Shown here piece by piece: positions 43,715 through 53,208 of a stretch of DNA of 64,000 nucleotides. This stretch comes from Pedobacter sp. SYP-B3415 (GTDB lineage Bacteria > Bacteroidota > Bacteroidia > Sphingobacteriales > Sphingobacteriaceae), in contig NZ_RXNQ01000011.1 of the NCBI RefSeq assembly GCF_004138205.1, positions 248,001-312,000 on the forward strand. The letters are read 5' to 3'. Both the position numbers and the translations under genes were made by a program. Position 1 is the stretch's first letter. Each line of letters begins with the position of its first letter. The notes under the pieces were generated by a model. That model saw only the letters and a program-made list of their open reading frames with translations. It searched no databases and was not told the DNA's origin.

Positions 43715-44314
43715 TTAAAAGTGAAACTGAACGCCCAGTCTTGGAGCAAAGAAGTTTCCGTTAACATCGAAAGAGTTGGTTGTGAATTCGGCACCAGAAC
43801 CTTCAGCTTTCAGTTTTTCATTTTCCCAGCTTAAACCGCGAACTGAAAATTCAATACCTACGCGGCTGGTCGGGAAAAATGCAAAGCCAGGAGAAAGTGC
43901 TACACCGATATTTGTGGTTGTGCCCAGTTTCGCACCAACATCACCAGCAGCGTTAACGTCTTTGGAACTGCCAAATGCCATAGGAACAGAAAGCTGTCCG
44001 AAAAATTTGAACTGTCCTGAAAGGTCGGTGTAGTAGCGGGCAAACGGAGCAACAACAAATGCCTGATCTTCAGTTTCAGCAATTTCTTTGCTGTATGTAT
44101 AACCAACACCTGTACCGATCGCAAAATTGTTATCGATAAAGTACCCTACACTAGGAACGACCTGGAAGCTTACATTTGACTTCGGCGCACCTTCTGCTTT
44201 GGTAGAGTTAAAACCAACGTTACCTCCAAGGATGATTTTACCTTGTTCTGTCTGGGCATTTGCACCATAAGCTAAACCTGCAACTGCTACTAACGATAAT
44301 AATAATTTTTTCAT
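43715..44314 (-). CDS. Outer-membrane beta-barrel protein (OmpX/porin-family type)
   Basis: A 199-residue protein with a signal peptide (MKKLLLSLVAVAGLAYGANA). Alternating strands with aromatic ends (FNSTKAEGAPKSNVSFQVV, GVGYTYSKEI, FFGQLSVPMAFGSS, GVALSPGFAFFPTSRVGIEF) and the terminal GVQFHF, which carries the C-terminal Phe needed for barrel assembly, define an eight-strand barrel of the PF13568-type. Located in the outer membrane. It has no consensus -7 element but a sigma-54-like promoter upstream, so it may be an envelope-stress or nutrient-responsive protein. Confidence 0.88.
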   Translation of the reverse strand: MKKLLLSLVAVAGLAYGANAQTEQGKIILGGNVGFNSTKAEGAPKSNVSFQVVPSVGYFIDNNFAIGTGVGYTYSKEIAETEDQAFVVAPFARYYTDLSGQFKFFGQLSVPMAFGSSKDVNAAGDVGAKLGTTTNIGVALSPGFAFFPTSRVGIEFSVRGLSWENEKLKAEGSGAEFTTNSFDVNGNFFAPRLGVQFHF

Positions 44315-44385
44315 TTTGATATGTTTTAAATGGTTTTCATTCCCGGTCTCTGAGTTTAATTTTTTGACCGTTTACGTTATTTAGT

Positions 44386-44400
44386 CAATCGCTGTGCCAC
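44386..44400 (-). promoter_or_regulatory. Sigma-54-like promoter for the beta-barrel gene
   Basis: On the minus strand TGGCAC-AGCGA-TTG fits the -24/-12 sigma-54 pattern (TGGCAC, five bases, TTGC-type; here TTGA). The start codon lies about 70 bp downstream, leaving a leader of about 60 bp. CTGACA/TGTCAG half-sites upstream (44412-44417, 44531-44536, 44569-44574) could be activator sites. Confidence 0.5.
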
Positions 44401-44554
44401 AGAAAAGCTCGTGTCAGCGCGGGAAAAGGAGGTTTTTTTTAATCATTTGATTATAAGAGCTATAATTTTTTAAACCGCGCTTAACATTATATTCACTTGA
44501 CACAGCGACTTATTTATGACAATTTGAAGGCTGACAAAATGTATAAATACTGAC

Positions 44555-44562
44555 TAATTTTG
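44555..44562 (+). promoter_or_regulatory. Bacteroidota -7 element for the GH130 gene, inside an inverted repeat
   Basis: TAATTTTG matches TAnnTTTG and sits between CTGACA (44531) and TGTCAG (44569), so a repressor or activator binding that repeat could control it. Confidence 0.5.
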
Positions 44563-44712
44563 TAAATGTGTCAGTTTTTTAAATAGCATTCTGGCAGGCT
44601 GATGGAAGCTAATGCTTTGCTGATCTTCACCTGCGAACCACATCCAGGCCCAATGGCCGAAAAAAAAATCTTTATAAAAACAATTGCAGGTCTTCCAAAC
44701 GTTTTAGTGGTT

Positions 44713-46185
44713 ATGAGACTATCGATCGAGCGCAAACCTGTAAAGGTTTACCCTGACCCAAAACGCGTTATTGCACGTTTTTTTTATAATGGAGACGACA
44801 GAGCAAAAGATGTGATCAGACATGTGATCGCTTTGTCTGAAAAAGAAGTTTTTTCAATCATCTCTCCGCTTCTCCAGGAATATTCGAAACGCCACCGCAA
44901 CATTACCAAGATCCTGAACAAACACTGTAAAAAGATCAGATCCTGTATTGAGGAATGTGGCATCGACTATGATACACTCGACAAATATCAGAAGCTGCTT
45001 ATCGGATCATACTTCACGCATGAATATTCGATCGAATCGGCGGCATTTTTTAATCCCTCGATTATTGAAGATCCCGATCAGACAGACCTTGTTTCCGGCG
45101 AGAAGCGCGTAATCATCAGTTTCCGCGCAGTAGGCGAGGGGCATATCTCCTCTGTTGTGTTCAGGCGAGCCCTTATTGATAAGCACAATAACATAAAGGT
45201 TATTGAGGCGGGCGACTACATAGACGAGGCGGAAGTAATCAAGAACGCTGTTTACAACAAAAAGTTATTTCTGAAAAAAGCTGCCGACGCCAATATCAAC
45301 GCACTTGTGCTTGATGAGATTGATGGAAGACTGCAGGATAAGTTCGATTATTCCGTCTTGCGCCGGCTGGTTATAGATTCTCAGAACCTCACAGACGACG
45401 ACATGAAAAAGCTCGAATACGATAAGGTCCTGTGGTTGTCAGACACTTACCATGAGATCAGCTTTTCGCGTGATACCGATATTTCTGATCGAATTATCTT
45501 CCCCATCTCTGAATTTGAACGCAAGGGTATTGAAGATGCCCGTTTTGTACGGTTTACAAAGGAAGATGGCTCAATTATTTATTACGCCACATATACAGCT
45601 TACGATGGTGCGATGATTATGCCGAAGCTGCTTCAGACCACAGATTTTTACGACTTCAAGGTAAGCCCGCTGCATGGTGCCGGTGCCCGAAACAAGAACC
45701 TTGCGTTGTTTCCGCGTAAGATTAATGGCAAATATGTCATGATGTCGCGTATAGATGGCGTAAATAATTACCTGATGTACTCTGACAAGATTACCATCTG
45801 GGACAACCCGGTAATTCTGCAACAGCCCAAATTTACCTGGGAGTTTATCCAGATCGGGAATTGCGGTTCACCGATTGAGACCGAAGATGGCTGGCTTGTG
45901 ATTACGCATGGCGTTGGTCCGATGCGCAGGTATGTGCTGGGTGTAAGTCTGCTGGATCTTGACGATCCTTCAAAAGAGATCGGCCGCTTACTTGAACCCC
46001 TGCTTATTCCCAATGATGACGAGCGTGAGGGTTATGTACCAAACGTATTATACTCCTGCGGTTCGATCATTCACAACAATGAGCTGATCATACCTTACGG
46101 CCTGTCAGACTACTGTTCTTCTTTTGCGACGGTAAAGCTGGACGAATTGCTGAGTAAGTTAAAAAGCCAGGACTGCAGCTTATAA
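44713..46185 (+). CDS. Glycoside hydrolase family 130 protein (mannoside phosphorylase-like)
   Basis: A 490-residue five-bladed beta-propeller of GH130, a family that phosphorolyses or hydrolyses beta-mannosides. Family text includes VKVYPDPKRVIARFF at the start, and later FERKGIEDARFVRF, TAYDGAMIMPKLLQT, GARNKNLALFPRKINGKYVMMSR and GCGSPIETEDGWLVITHGVGP-like words (NCGSPIETEDGWLVITHGVG). The Asp in IEDARF is the expected acid-base region. In-frame ATGs at 44602 and 44653 lie upstream, but MRLSIERKPVKVYP is the usual N-terminus. Cytoplasmic, no signal. Convergent with two glycosyltransferases, overlapping 6 bp, which suggests turnover of the glycan they make. Confidence 0.85.
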   Translation: MRLSIERKPVKVYPDPKRVIARFFYNGDDRAKDVIRHVIALSEKEVFSIISPLLQEYSKRHRNITKILNKHCKKIRSCIEECGIDYDTLDKYQKLLIGSYFTHEYSIESAAFFNPSIIEDPDQTDLVSGEKRVIISFRAVGEGHISSVVFRRALIDKHNNIKVIEAGDYIDEAEVIKNAVYNKKLFLKKAADANINALVLDEIDGRLQDKFDYSVLRRLVIDSQNLTDDDMKKLEYDKVLWLSDTYHEISFSRDTDISDRIIFPISEFERKGIEDARFVRFTKEDGSIIYYATYTAYDGAMIMPKLLQTTDFYDFKVSPLHGAGARNKNLALFPRKINGKYVMMSRIDGVNNYLMYSDKITIWDNPVILQQPKFTWEFIQIGNCGSPIETEDGWLVITHGVGPMRRYVLGVSLLDLDDPSKEIGRLLEPLLIPNDDEREGYVPNVLYSCGSIIHNNELIIPYGLSDYCSSFATVKLDELLSKLKSQDCSL

Positions 46186-47193
46186 AAGCTGCTTATAAAG
46201 GCTTATATAATCTGCAACCATTTTCTCAGTCGAAAAGCGGTCTACAGCCCGCTGCCTGCAATAACTACGGTCAAGTTGCGAAAGCTTCCTGACCGTTTTT
46301 GCTGCCTCATCAACGTCATTTACCAGAAAACCGGTTTTTCCATCCTCAATCAGCTCAGGCATAGACCCACGGTTAAAGGCAATGACGGGTGTACCACATG
46401 CCATCGCTTCAGCTACACTCAGTCCGAAAGGCTCATCAAAGGAAATAGGGTGGAGCAGACATGCCGCCCGTCCAAGCAAGCTATTTCGGTCCTTTGGTCC
46501 TGCAGAGCCTACATAGCGGATCTGGTCGCTAAGTCTGGGCTCAATCTTCTGCTCAAAATAACTGCGATCCTGAATGATTCCGGCAATGATCAGTTCTTTA
46601 CCCGTTTGTAGGGCAATGTCTATTGCCTCCGAAGCCCCTTTATGCGGATGGATCCGTCCGAAGAACAGCAGGTAGTCATCAGCTTCTTCTACGAAGTCAA
46701 AATCGGCTATGGCAATTCCATTATAAATCGTTGCCGCATAACTGAGGCTGGCATGACGGTCAGACATGCTGATAGAAACATACTTAACATGGCCGTCATA
46801 CTTTTTATAAACGGGAACGATCTGCTCTGACGAAAATCCGTGAATGGTGGTCACCATCGGTGTATTGATCAGCCTGGAATAGGTAAGCGGCAGAAAGTCG
46901 AAATGGTTATGTATCAGATCAAATTGATCTGCCTTCTCCATCAAATTGCTGATATGCAGGCATTCGAGCACCTTTGCGTCCTGGCCGGGTTTGTCTTCAT
47001 ATCCCTCGGCTACAACAGCATCAAGCCGGCCGGCAGTTATAGATTCGCCGGTGGCGAAAAGCGTAACGGAATGACCGGCAGCAACCAAACCTTCGCAAAG
47101 GTTTGAGGCCATTTGCTCCCAGGGGCCATAGTGACGCGGCGGTGTGCGCCAGGCTACCGGCGACAACACCGCAATTTTGAGCGGCTCTGACAT
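46180..47193 (-). CDS. Family 4 glycosyltransferase
   Basis: A 337-residue GT-B fold enzyme. The N-terminal half opens LKIAVLSPVAWRTPPRHYGPWE, typical of GT4 synthases that recognise an acceptor, and contains VTTIHGFSSEQI. The C-terminal half has LLFFGRIHPHKGASEAIDIA, then FDEPFGLSVAEAMACGTPVIAFNRGSMPE, where the E-x7-E motif binds the nucleotide sugar. Cytoplasmic or membrane-associated. Its ATG directly follows the stop of the upstream 755-residue glycosyltransferase gene (TAGATG), so both are translated together. Donor sugar unknown. Confidence 0.9.
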   Translation of the reverse strand: MSEPLKIAVLSPVAWRTPPRHYGPWEQMASNLCEGLVAAGHSVTLFATGESITAGRLDAVVAEGYEDKPGQDAKVLECLHISNLMEKADQFDLIHNHFDFLPLTYSRLINTPMVTTIHGFSSEQIVPVYKKYDGHVKYVSISMSDRHASLSYAATIYNGIAIADFDFVEEADDYLLFFGRIHPHKGASEAIDIALQTGKELIIAGIIQDRSYFEQKIEPRLSDQIRYVGSAGPKDRNSLLGRAACLLHPISFDEPFGLSVAEAMACGTPVIAFNRGSMPELIEDGKTGFLVNDVDEAAKTVRKLSQLDRSYCRQRAVDRFSTEKMVADYISLYKQLL

Positions 47194-49461
47194 CTAGGCT
47201 ACGAAACTTGAATTTTCCTGTTTTTCTTCGACATACTGGTGTTCAAGTGCCAGTGCTTTCAGGATCATCAGATGCGAAATCAGGTATGCCAGCGTGCTTT
47301 CGGCGCCCTGGTTTCTGTTTACGCCATGCGGCTGAAGCCCGTCGCCGCAGCCTTTTGTTTCATAATCATAAAGCGGTAACCTGAGGCTGTTCTCGCCAAG
47401 GAACCATTGGTAACACAGATTCATCTGTTTGATATAGTCATAGTTTTGTGTTACTTCATAGGCCTGGTAATAGAGGAGCACCATAGCCATAGACTCTATG
47501 GCCTGCTGGTCATATATGGCCATATCGCTGTTTTTATAGAACCAGCCGTCGTTTCCGATAGGGTTGAGATAGCCCTTGCTAAGTGTTTTCTGGTACAGGA
47601 AGTCCATTGATTCTATAGCAATTTCAAGCGATTCCTGATCGTCAGATACCTGGTAATGGTGCAGCAGCGCCAGTGGTAAAATGGCATTGTCATAGGTTAA
47701 ACCCGTCTCATACCAATGCCAGTTTTCATCACGTGTTTCGCGATAAGCCGCTTTCAACTGACTTGCTCTCGCATCCATTTCTGCGGCAACACCCAGGTTG
47801 TAAGGATTCACTTTGAGATAATATGCAATGCCGATCATTGTGTTGGCTACCCCACGCAAGTATTTCAACTGCGAAAAATGGGGAATAGATTTAACAAACA
47901 GATCTTCGGCAAACTCCTTATACGAATTGTTCGGTGCATTGCTGATTAAAAAACCAAGCGCCCAGATGGTCCGGCCAAAAGAATCCTCAGAACCGACCTC
48001 GTCCAGGTAGTTGCGACTGAAGCTCAGGAAATTTCTGAAGTTTCCATCTTCGCGCTGCATATACTGGATGTAACTGAGGTAGATCGGAAGAAGGTCAAGT
48101 GCTACCTTACTTTTGTTCTGCTGATAAGCAAGCAGGGCCATGATGAGCGCACGCGAATTGTCGTCAAGACAATAACCTTCTTTTAGATTTGGTATACCGT
48201 AGGTCGCGTGCTGAACAATGCCGGTGTCGTCAGTTAGCCGCAACACATGGCTCAGGCTAAACATAGGCATCATGTCTGCATCAATAACCGGTTTGCGCAG
48301 CCTGGTGTGCGCTTCTGCTTCCCGGATAGCTTCACGAAACGCGTTGATATATATTTTCCCGATTTGCGGCCAGCGTAATTTCAGTCCGTAGTTATAGGCG
48401 TTTTCTTTCAGCTGGTTAAGTTTATCAGGTGTATCAAGCAGGTTCACAACAACGTCTGCAAGCGCACTGCTGTCTTTAAATGCAAACAATTCTCCCCGGT
48501 TATCGGCCAGCAGCTCCTGGGCATGCCAGTAAGGTGTTGAAACGACGGCTGCACCGGCACCGACCGCATAGGACAGGGTACCGCTGGTGATCTGGGCCTC
48601 GTTCAGGTAAGGCGTAATGTATATGGTAGCGGCCGACAGGTAGTTGTGCAGGTCGTCTTCTTCAACGAATTTATTAATGAAAATGAGGTTGTTTTCTACG
48701 TCAAGCTGCCTGGCCAGACGCTTCAGGCTGTCCCGGTATTCTTCACCGTTATGTTTAACTACACCAGGGTGCGTCGTGCCAAGAATTACGTAGGTAACAT
48801 CAGGATGTTTCTCAATGATTTGCGGAAGCGCATGTATGACCGTCTCCAGTCCCTTGTTCCGTCCAATCAATCCAAAGGTGAGTAGTACTTTGCGGTCTTT
48901 AAATGGCAGCGATTGCTCAACCGGATTGTTCATCGGCGTATTGAGGTCAGGCACACCATGTTCAACAAACTGAATCTTTCCGGTTGGGATACTATAAATA
49001 TCGGTGAGGAAACCGATGGCGCGATGGCTCATCACCAGGATCTTGCTCGCGTATTTTGCAATTTCCCTGATAATGGTCTTTTGTGTGTATGTCGGTTCCC
49101 TGAGCACGGTGTGCAGCACCACGATAAGTGGTTTTTTAAGCCGCGCAATAAGCGGAAGTACATATACACCATTGTCGCCCCCATAAATTCCAAATTCATG
49201 CTCAAGCAGAACGGCGTCAGCCAGACTTGTATTGATAAAATCTGCAGCCTTGATGTAATCGTTCTGATTTTCTTGTCTGATCACGTATTTTACCTCTTCC
49301 GGGTACTCGTACATATCTGTCGTTTCTCCATCATTCATTGCAATCACGAATGATGATTGCTGATTCTTCTGGTCGCCGTTCATGGCAGCAAAAAGATTCT
49401 GGTTAAAAGTCGCAATTCCGCAGGCACGTGGAGGATAAGTAGATATATAAGCTATTTTCAT
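47194..49461 (-). CDS. Large glycosyltransferase: GT4 domain plus helical C-terminal domain
   Basis: A 755-residue protein. Residues about 1-370 are a GT-B glycosyltransferase (IAYISTYPPRACGIATFNQNL; later VLLTFGLIGRNKGLETVIHAL and SYAVGAGAAVVSTPYWHAQELL). Residues about 395-740 are helical with repeated aromatic words such as RTIWALGFLISNAPN, NWHWYETGLTYDNAILPLALLH and GDGLQPHGVNRNQGAESTLAYL, resembling an (alpha/alpha) toroid fold like glycosidase or epimerase domains. The fusion suggests a synthase with a second processing activity. First gene of a two-gene unit, convergent with GH130. Confidence 0.85.
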   Translation of the reverse strand: MKIAYISTYPPRACGIATFNQNLFAAMNGDQKNQQSSFVIAMNDGETTDMYEYPEEVKYVIRQENQNDYIKAADFINTSLADAVLLEHEFGIYGGDNGVYVLPLIARLKKPLIVVLHTVLREPTYTQKTIIREIAKYASKILVMSHRAIGFLTDIYSIPTGKIQFVEHGVPDLNTPMNNPVEQSLPFKDRKVLLTFGLIGRNKGLETVIHALPQIIEKHPDVTYVILGTTHPGVVKHNGEEYRDSLKRLARQLDVENNLIFINKFVEEDDLHNYLSAATIYITPYLNEAQITSGTLSYAVGAGAAVVSTPYWHAQELLADNRGELFAFKDSSALADVVVNLLDTPDKLNQLKENAYNYGLKLRWPQIGKIYINAFREAIREAEAHTRLRKPVIDADMMPMFSLSHVLRLTDDTGIVQHATYGIPNLKEGYCLDDNSRALIMALLAYQQNKSKVALDLLPIYLSYIQYMQREDGNFRNFLSFSRNYLDEVGSEDSFGRTIWALGFLISNAPNNSYKEFAEDLFVKSIPHFSQLKYLRGVANTMIGIAYYLKVNPYNLGVAAEMDARASQLKAAYRETRDENWHWYETGLTYDNAILPLALLHHYQVSDDQESLEIAIESMDFLYQKTLSKGYLNPIGNDGWFYKNSDMAIYDQQAIESMAMVLLYYQAYEVTQNYDYIKQMNLCYQWFLGENSLRLPLYDYETKGCGDGLQPHGVNRNQGAESTLAYLISHLMILKALALEHQYVEEKQENSSFVA

Positions 49462-49677
49462 GGATAAAATTTGATCTTACAGTTGTAGTGGTCACCCCTA
49501 TAACATAGATCAAACTCAAAATGTTTCTATAGCACAATGAAAATAAGGCTGCTCAACGTAATGAAAGGCGTTTTTTTTAATACCCGGAGTAAATAATCTC
49601 TTGAAATCTTTAAACCAGCACGACAACACCACTGATTGAACGCAAAGGTTTAACATTCCACCGAAAATACCAGGTAC

Positions 49678-52600
49678 TTACGCTACTTCGCGAAGATCGA
49701 CTGCGACTACCCGCGAGACACCCTGTTCAACCATTGTTACGCCATAAATAATATCAGTAGAAGCAATGGTTCTCTTATTGTGCGATACGATAATAAATTG
49801 GGAGCGATCTGAGAACTTGCGTATAATATTATTAAACTTATCGATGTTGGTGTCGTCAAGGGGAGCATCGACCTCGTCAAAAATACAGAATGGTGCAGGC
49901 TTTAGCAGATAAAGCGAGAACAGAAGGGCGGTGGCCGTAAGCGTTTTTTCACCGCCGGAGAGTTGATTGATGGACAGCGGCCGCTTGCCCTTTGGCCGCG
50001 CAATAATATCTATGTCAGCTTCCAGCGGATTTTTTTCATCCGAGAGAATCAGGTCACAACTGTCCTCTTCATTAAAGAGTGAGCGAAACACGGTAATAAA
50101 ATGCTCCCTTGCTTCGGTGAAGGCCTGCATAAATTTTTCCCTGGCGGTATCATCAATTTCCCTGATCGTGAGTAGCAGATCATTCCTGGCCGCAACGAGG
50201 TCCTTTTTTTGGGCCTGGATAAAGTTAAAGCGCTCGCTCATTTCTTTGAACGCCTCCATAGCCATGCTGTTTATCGAGCCGAAATCGTCCAGCTGCCGTT
50301 TCATCCGTTCTACCTTTTCCCGAAGTTCAAGTTCATTCTCATCTGTTGTGATGTCCTGATCTAGTAAGGTACTGATGTCAAGATTAAATTCGACAGAAAG
50401 ACGTTCACGCAACGCATTTAATTCGATACGCAGGTTGTTTTTGTGATCTTTCAGTTCATTGACAAGAAAGTCGGTCTCCTCGCGGTTTTTGCGGATTGCT
50501 GCAGTTTGGTTTTCATGCTCGTTAATCGTTCCCTTATCAGCATAATAGGCTTCCTCAGCTTCGGCTACGGCTTTTTCCATGTCTTCACGCTGCTGGTACA
50601 TCTCCAGCAGATGATCGTCGTTCAGATCAGTGTGCTGAACGGTATTGCCGATCTCGGTCTTTACATTGGCGAGTTCCGCCCGGTTCGCGCTTAGCTTTTT
50701 TTCCAGCGTTTCCTGTTGCACATGCCGGTAATCCAGATCTTTGTCCAGTCCCGAGATTTTATTTTGCTGTTGGTGGAACCGAATGTTCAGGGTATTATAG
50801 GCACTGGCCGCGTCATTTACCTCGTTTGCCGTATCATTGTAACTAAGCTGCAGGTCCTGCAAGTCCCGGTATGCCTGCTGATGCTGTTCCTGCATGACGA
50901 TTAAAAGCGGCAGTTTTTCCCCAAGCTGCGCTTCAATGCCGGCAATCTTATTTTGTATATCGGTTTTCCGGTTCTCACTGCTCGTAATGAATTCATGATA
51001 CTGATCTCTGCGCGTACTCACAGAAATCTTTTCATTTCCAAGCCGGTTCAACTCTGATCTAAGTCGTTCAATTTGTGCCGTCTTAAGTGCTGATTTTGAA
51101 GTTCCTATTAAATTCTGCGCAGCAGCAATCCCGCTGCTTAGTGTGGCGATCTGTTTTTCTGCTTCCTTGATCTGTTTAGCCAGATTTTCAAGATTTTTAG
51201 CACGGCCAATACGCTTGCCTTCAAACAGGCCTACTGAACCGCCAGAAAGCGTAAATTTACTCTTCGCAAACTTACCGTTTTGAGCAAGCAGCGTAACAGC
51301 AGGCTGCGACGCAGATTTGAAAACATCTTCGTCATCGCTCGTGGAAATATATACATGTTGCAGCAGCAGCTCGCACAGTTTGCGGTAGCGGCTATCTGTT
51401 TCGACGACTGAAAGTGCCGGAACAAAACCATCAATATCCTGCCGGCTTATCTGGCGATCGGGAATATCTTCAAGAATAAAAAAGTTCACCCTGCCGCGGC
51501 TGGAAGCAGTAAGCAGATCAATAGCCTGAAGTGCATCTGCATAATGTTCCACGACATAATGGTTCATAACCGGTTCCAGGTAGTTTTCTACTGCAATCCG
51601 GTAAGCTTCAGTACAAAAAAGCACGTCAGACAATAGCGGTGCGTTACGTGCCCAACTGGTATTCTTTTTCAGGAAACGGATCGACTCCGGGAAACCTTCA
51701 AGGCTGTCTACCAATGACTTTGTAAGGTTGTATTCGTTTTGCCGGGCATCTTTTATACGACTTTGTGTGGCAAGTTCGTCTTTTCTTGCGGCCAGAGTAC
51801 CTTCTGTTTCCGTGATTAGGGTCAGTGTCCGGATATTTTCTTCTTCGAAAGCGCCAAGCTCAGTCTGTTTCTGTTCAATTGTAAACTCCAGCTCCGCTAA
51901 GGCATGGTTGAAGGCTTTAAGTTCAATGCTCTTTGCAGTAGTATCATCCACATTGCGGTTTCCCTCCTGCGTCAGCGTTTCCTTTTGTATGTGGAGGATA
52001 TCGATTTCTTTCTGTGCCTGGTAAATCTGGTTCTGCAGTTCATTTGCCGCTTTGGTACGATCATCCAGGCGGTTTTTCTCAAGCTGCTGCCGCTCGCGGA
52101 GTGTGCTGAGGCCGGCTTTAAGCGTATTGAGTTCAACCTCGATCTTTTTGAACGTTTCCGTTTCTGTCAGCAACTCTTCATTCAGCCGTTTCAGGTTGTA
52201 TTTTACGTGATTCTCCTGGTTCGTATCGCGCTCGATCTCTTCGCTAAGCCGTTGCTCTTTCTCGCGAAGAAACTTCATCTGTTCGTTTTTAATCTTTTTC
52301 TCACTTTCGTAAGCTCGAATTTTCGCTACAAACTCATTCGTAGCTTTTTGCTGAACAGACAGATTCTTTTCTTTTTGAATAATGTTCAGCTTCAACAACT
52401 GCAGCGCCGCTTCCAGCTTATCAATTTCACCGCTTTGTTCTGCGCGAAGGGAAATCAGTTTTGCTTCCTTTTTTTCAAGACTTTCGAGATCACCGCGAAA
52501 GCCGCTTATGCGCAGTCCGGCAAGCCTGATACTTAATTCTTTGTACTGTTCTTTAAGTTTGTAATAGCGCTCTGCTTTTTTCGCCTGGTTCTCCAGTGTT

Positions 52601-53208
52601 TTGAGGTTTTTTTCAATCTCAACAAGCAGGTCTTCTACACGCTCAAGATCAGATTCGGTATCTTTAAGTTTATTAAATGTCTGTTTTTTTCGCAGTTTAT
52701 ACTTTGAGATCCCCGAGGCTTCCTCGAAGAGATTACGCCTCGAATGCTCCTTGTTAGCAATGATCTCGTCGACCATCTTTAATTCAATAATCGAATAGCT
52801 GTCTGAACCTACACCGGTATCAAGAAAAAGGTCAGTAATATCCTTCAGCCGGCACTGCACATCGTTGATGCGGTACTCGCTGTCTCCGTTTCTGTAAAGT
52901 TTTCTCGTTATTGTGATTTGTGAGAAAGAGGTCGGAAGTACATTACGTGTATTGTCAAAACTAAGTGATACTTCGGCCAGCTGTGCGGCTTTCCGGTTAC
53001 GGGTGCCGTTGAAAATGATATTTTCCATCTTTTCAGACCGAAGCATACGTGTGCTTTGCTCGCCCAGTACCCACCTGATGGCATCGACAACATTTGATTT
53101 GCCACAGCCGTTCGGACCTACAATAGCGGTTACCCCTTCGTTGAAGTGGATGTTTACCTTGTCTCCGAAACTTTTAAAACCTTTAATCTCTAACCTGGTG
53201 AGCTGCAT
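49678..53208 (-). CDS. smc: Chromosome segregation protein SMC
   Basis: A 1176-residue condensin ATPase. The Walker A motif GPNGCGKSN lies at residues 31-39, followed by a long coiled coil (about 165-480), a hinge (about 520-640, with FPESIRFLKKNTSW), a second coiled coil and the C-terminal head with NQLSGGEKTLTATALLFSLY and CIFDEVDAPLDDTNI. It organises the chromosome with ScpA and ScpB, which are not in this window. The frame runs 14 codons further upstream, but MQLTRLEIKGFKSFGDKV is the family start. A weak -7 (TAATATTG, one mismatch) lies near 53227-53234. Confidence 0.96.
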   Translation of the reverse strand: MQLTRLEIKGFKSFGDKVNIHFNEGVTAIVGPNGCGKSNVVDAIRWVLGEQSTRMLRSEKMENIIFNGTRNRKAAQLAEVSLSFDNTRNVLPTSFSQITITRKLYRNGDSEYRINDVQCRLKDITDLFLDTGVGSDSYSIIELKMVDEIIANKEHSRRNLFEEASGISKYKLRKKQTFNKLKDTESDLERVEDLLVEIEKNLKTLENQAKKAERYYKLKEQYKELSIRLAGLRISGFRGDLESLEKKEAKLISLRAEQSGEIDKLEAALQLLKLNIIQKEKNLSVQQKATNEFVAKIRAYESEKKIKNEQMKFLREKEQRLSEEIERDTNQENHVKYNLKRLNEELLTETETFKKIEVELNTLKAGLSTLRERQQLEKNRLDDRTKAANELQNQIYQAQKEIDILHIQKETLTQEGNRNVDDTTAKSIELKAFNHALAELEFTIEQKQTELGAFEEENIRTLTLITETEGTLAARKDELATQSRIKDARQNEYNLTKSLVDSLEGFPESIRFLKKNTSWARNAPLLSDVLFCTEAYRIAVENYLEPVMNHYVVEHYADALQAIDLLTASSRGRVNFFILEDIPDRQISRQDIDGFVPALSVVETDSRYRKLCELLLQHVYISTSDDEDVFKSASQPAVTLLAQNGKFAKSKFTLSGGSVGLFEGKRIGRAKNLENLAKQIKEAEKQIATLSSGIAAAQNLIGTSKSALKTAQIERLRSELNRLGNEKISVSTRRDQYHEFITSSENRKTDIQNKIAGIEAQLGEKLPLLIVMQEQHQQAYRDLQDLQLSYNDTANEVNDAASAYNTLNIRFHQQQNKISGLDKDLDYRHVQQETLEKKLSANRAELANVKTEIGNTVQHTDLNDDHLLEMYQQREDMEKAVAEAEEAYYADKGTINEHENQTAAIRKNREETDFLVNELKDHKNNLRIELNALRERLSVEFNLDISTLLDQDITTDENELELREKVERMKRQLDDFGSINSMAMEAFKEMSERFNFIQAQKKDLVAARNDLLLTIREIDDTAREKFMQAFTEAREHFITVFRSLFNEEDSCDLILSDEKNPLEADIDIIARPKGKRPLSINQLSGGEKTLTATALLFSLYLLKPAPFCIFDEVDAPLDDTNIDKFNNIIRKFSDRSQFIIVSHNKRTIASTDIIYGVTMVEQGVSRVVAVDLREVA

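Larger units (their letters stand above)
44315..44712. other. Regulatory gap between beta-barrel and GH130 genes
   Basis: 398 bp without a gene. It holds the sigma-54-like promoter toward the left, an inverted copy of its core (TTGACACAGCGACTT at 44497-44511) facing right, an inverted repeat (CTGACA at 44531 and TGTCAG at 44569, with ACAAAAT/ATTTTGT nested inside), and a -7 element at 44555. A frame starting at 44602 continues into the GH130 gene, but its first 37 codons do not look like that family. Confidence 0.55.

Noticed and set aside
44602..44712. Extra 37 residues on the GH130 protein
   Set aside because: Sequence does not fit the family's N-terminus; the ATG at 44713 gives the usual start, though this is not proven.
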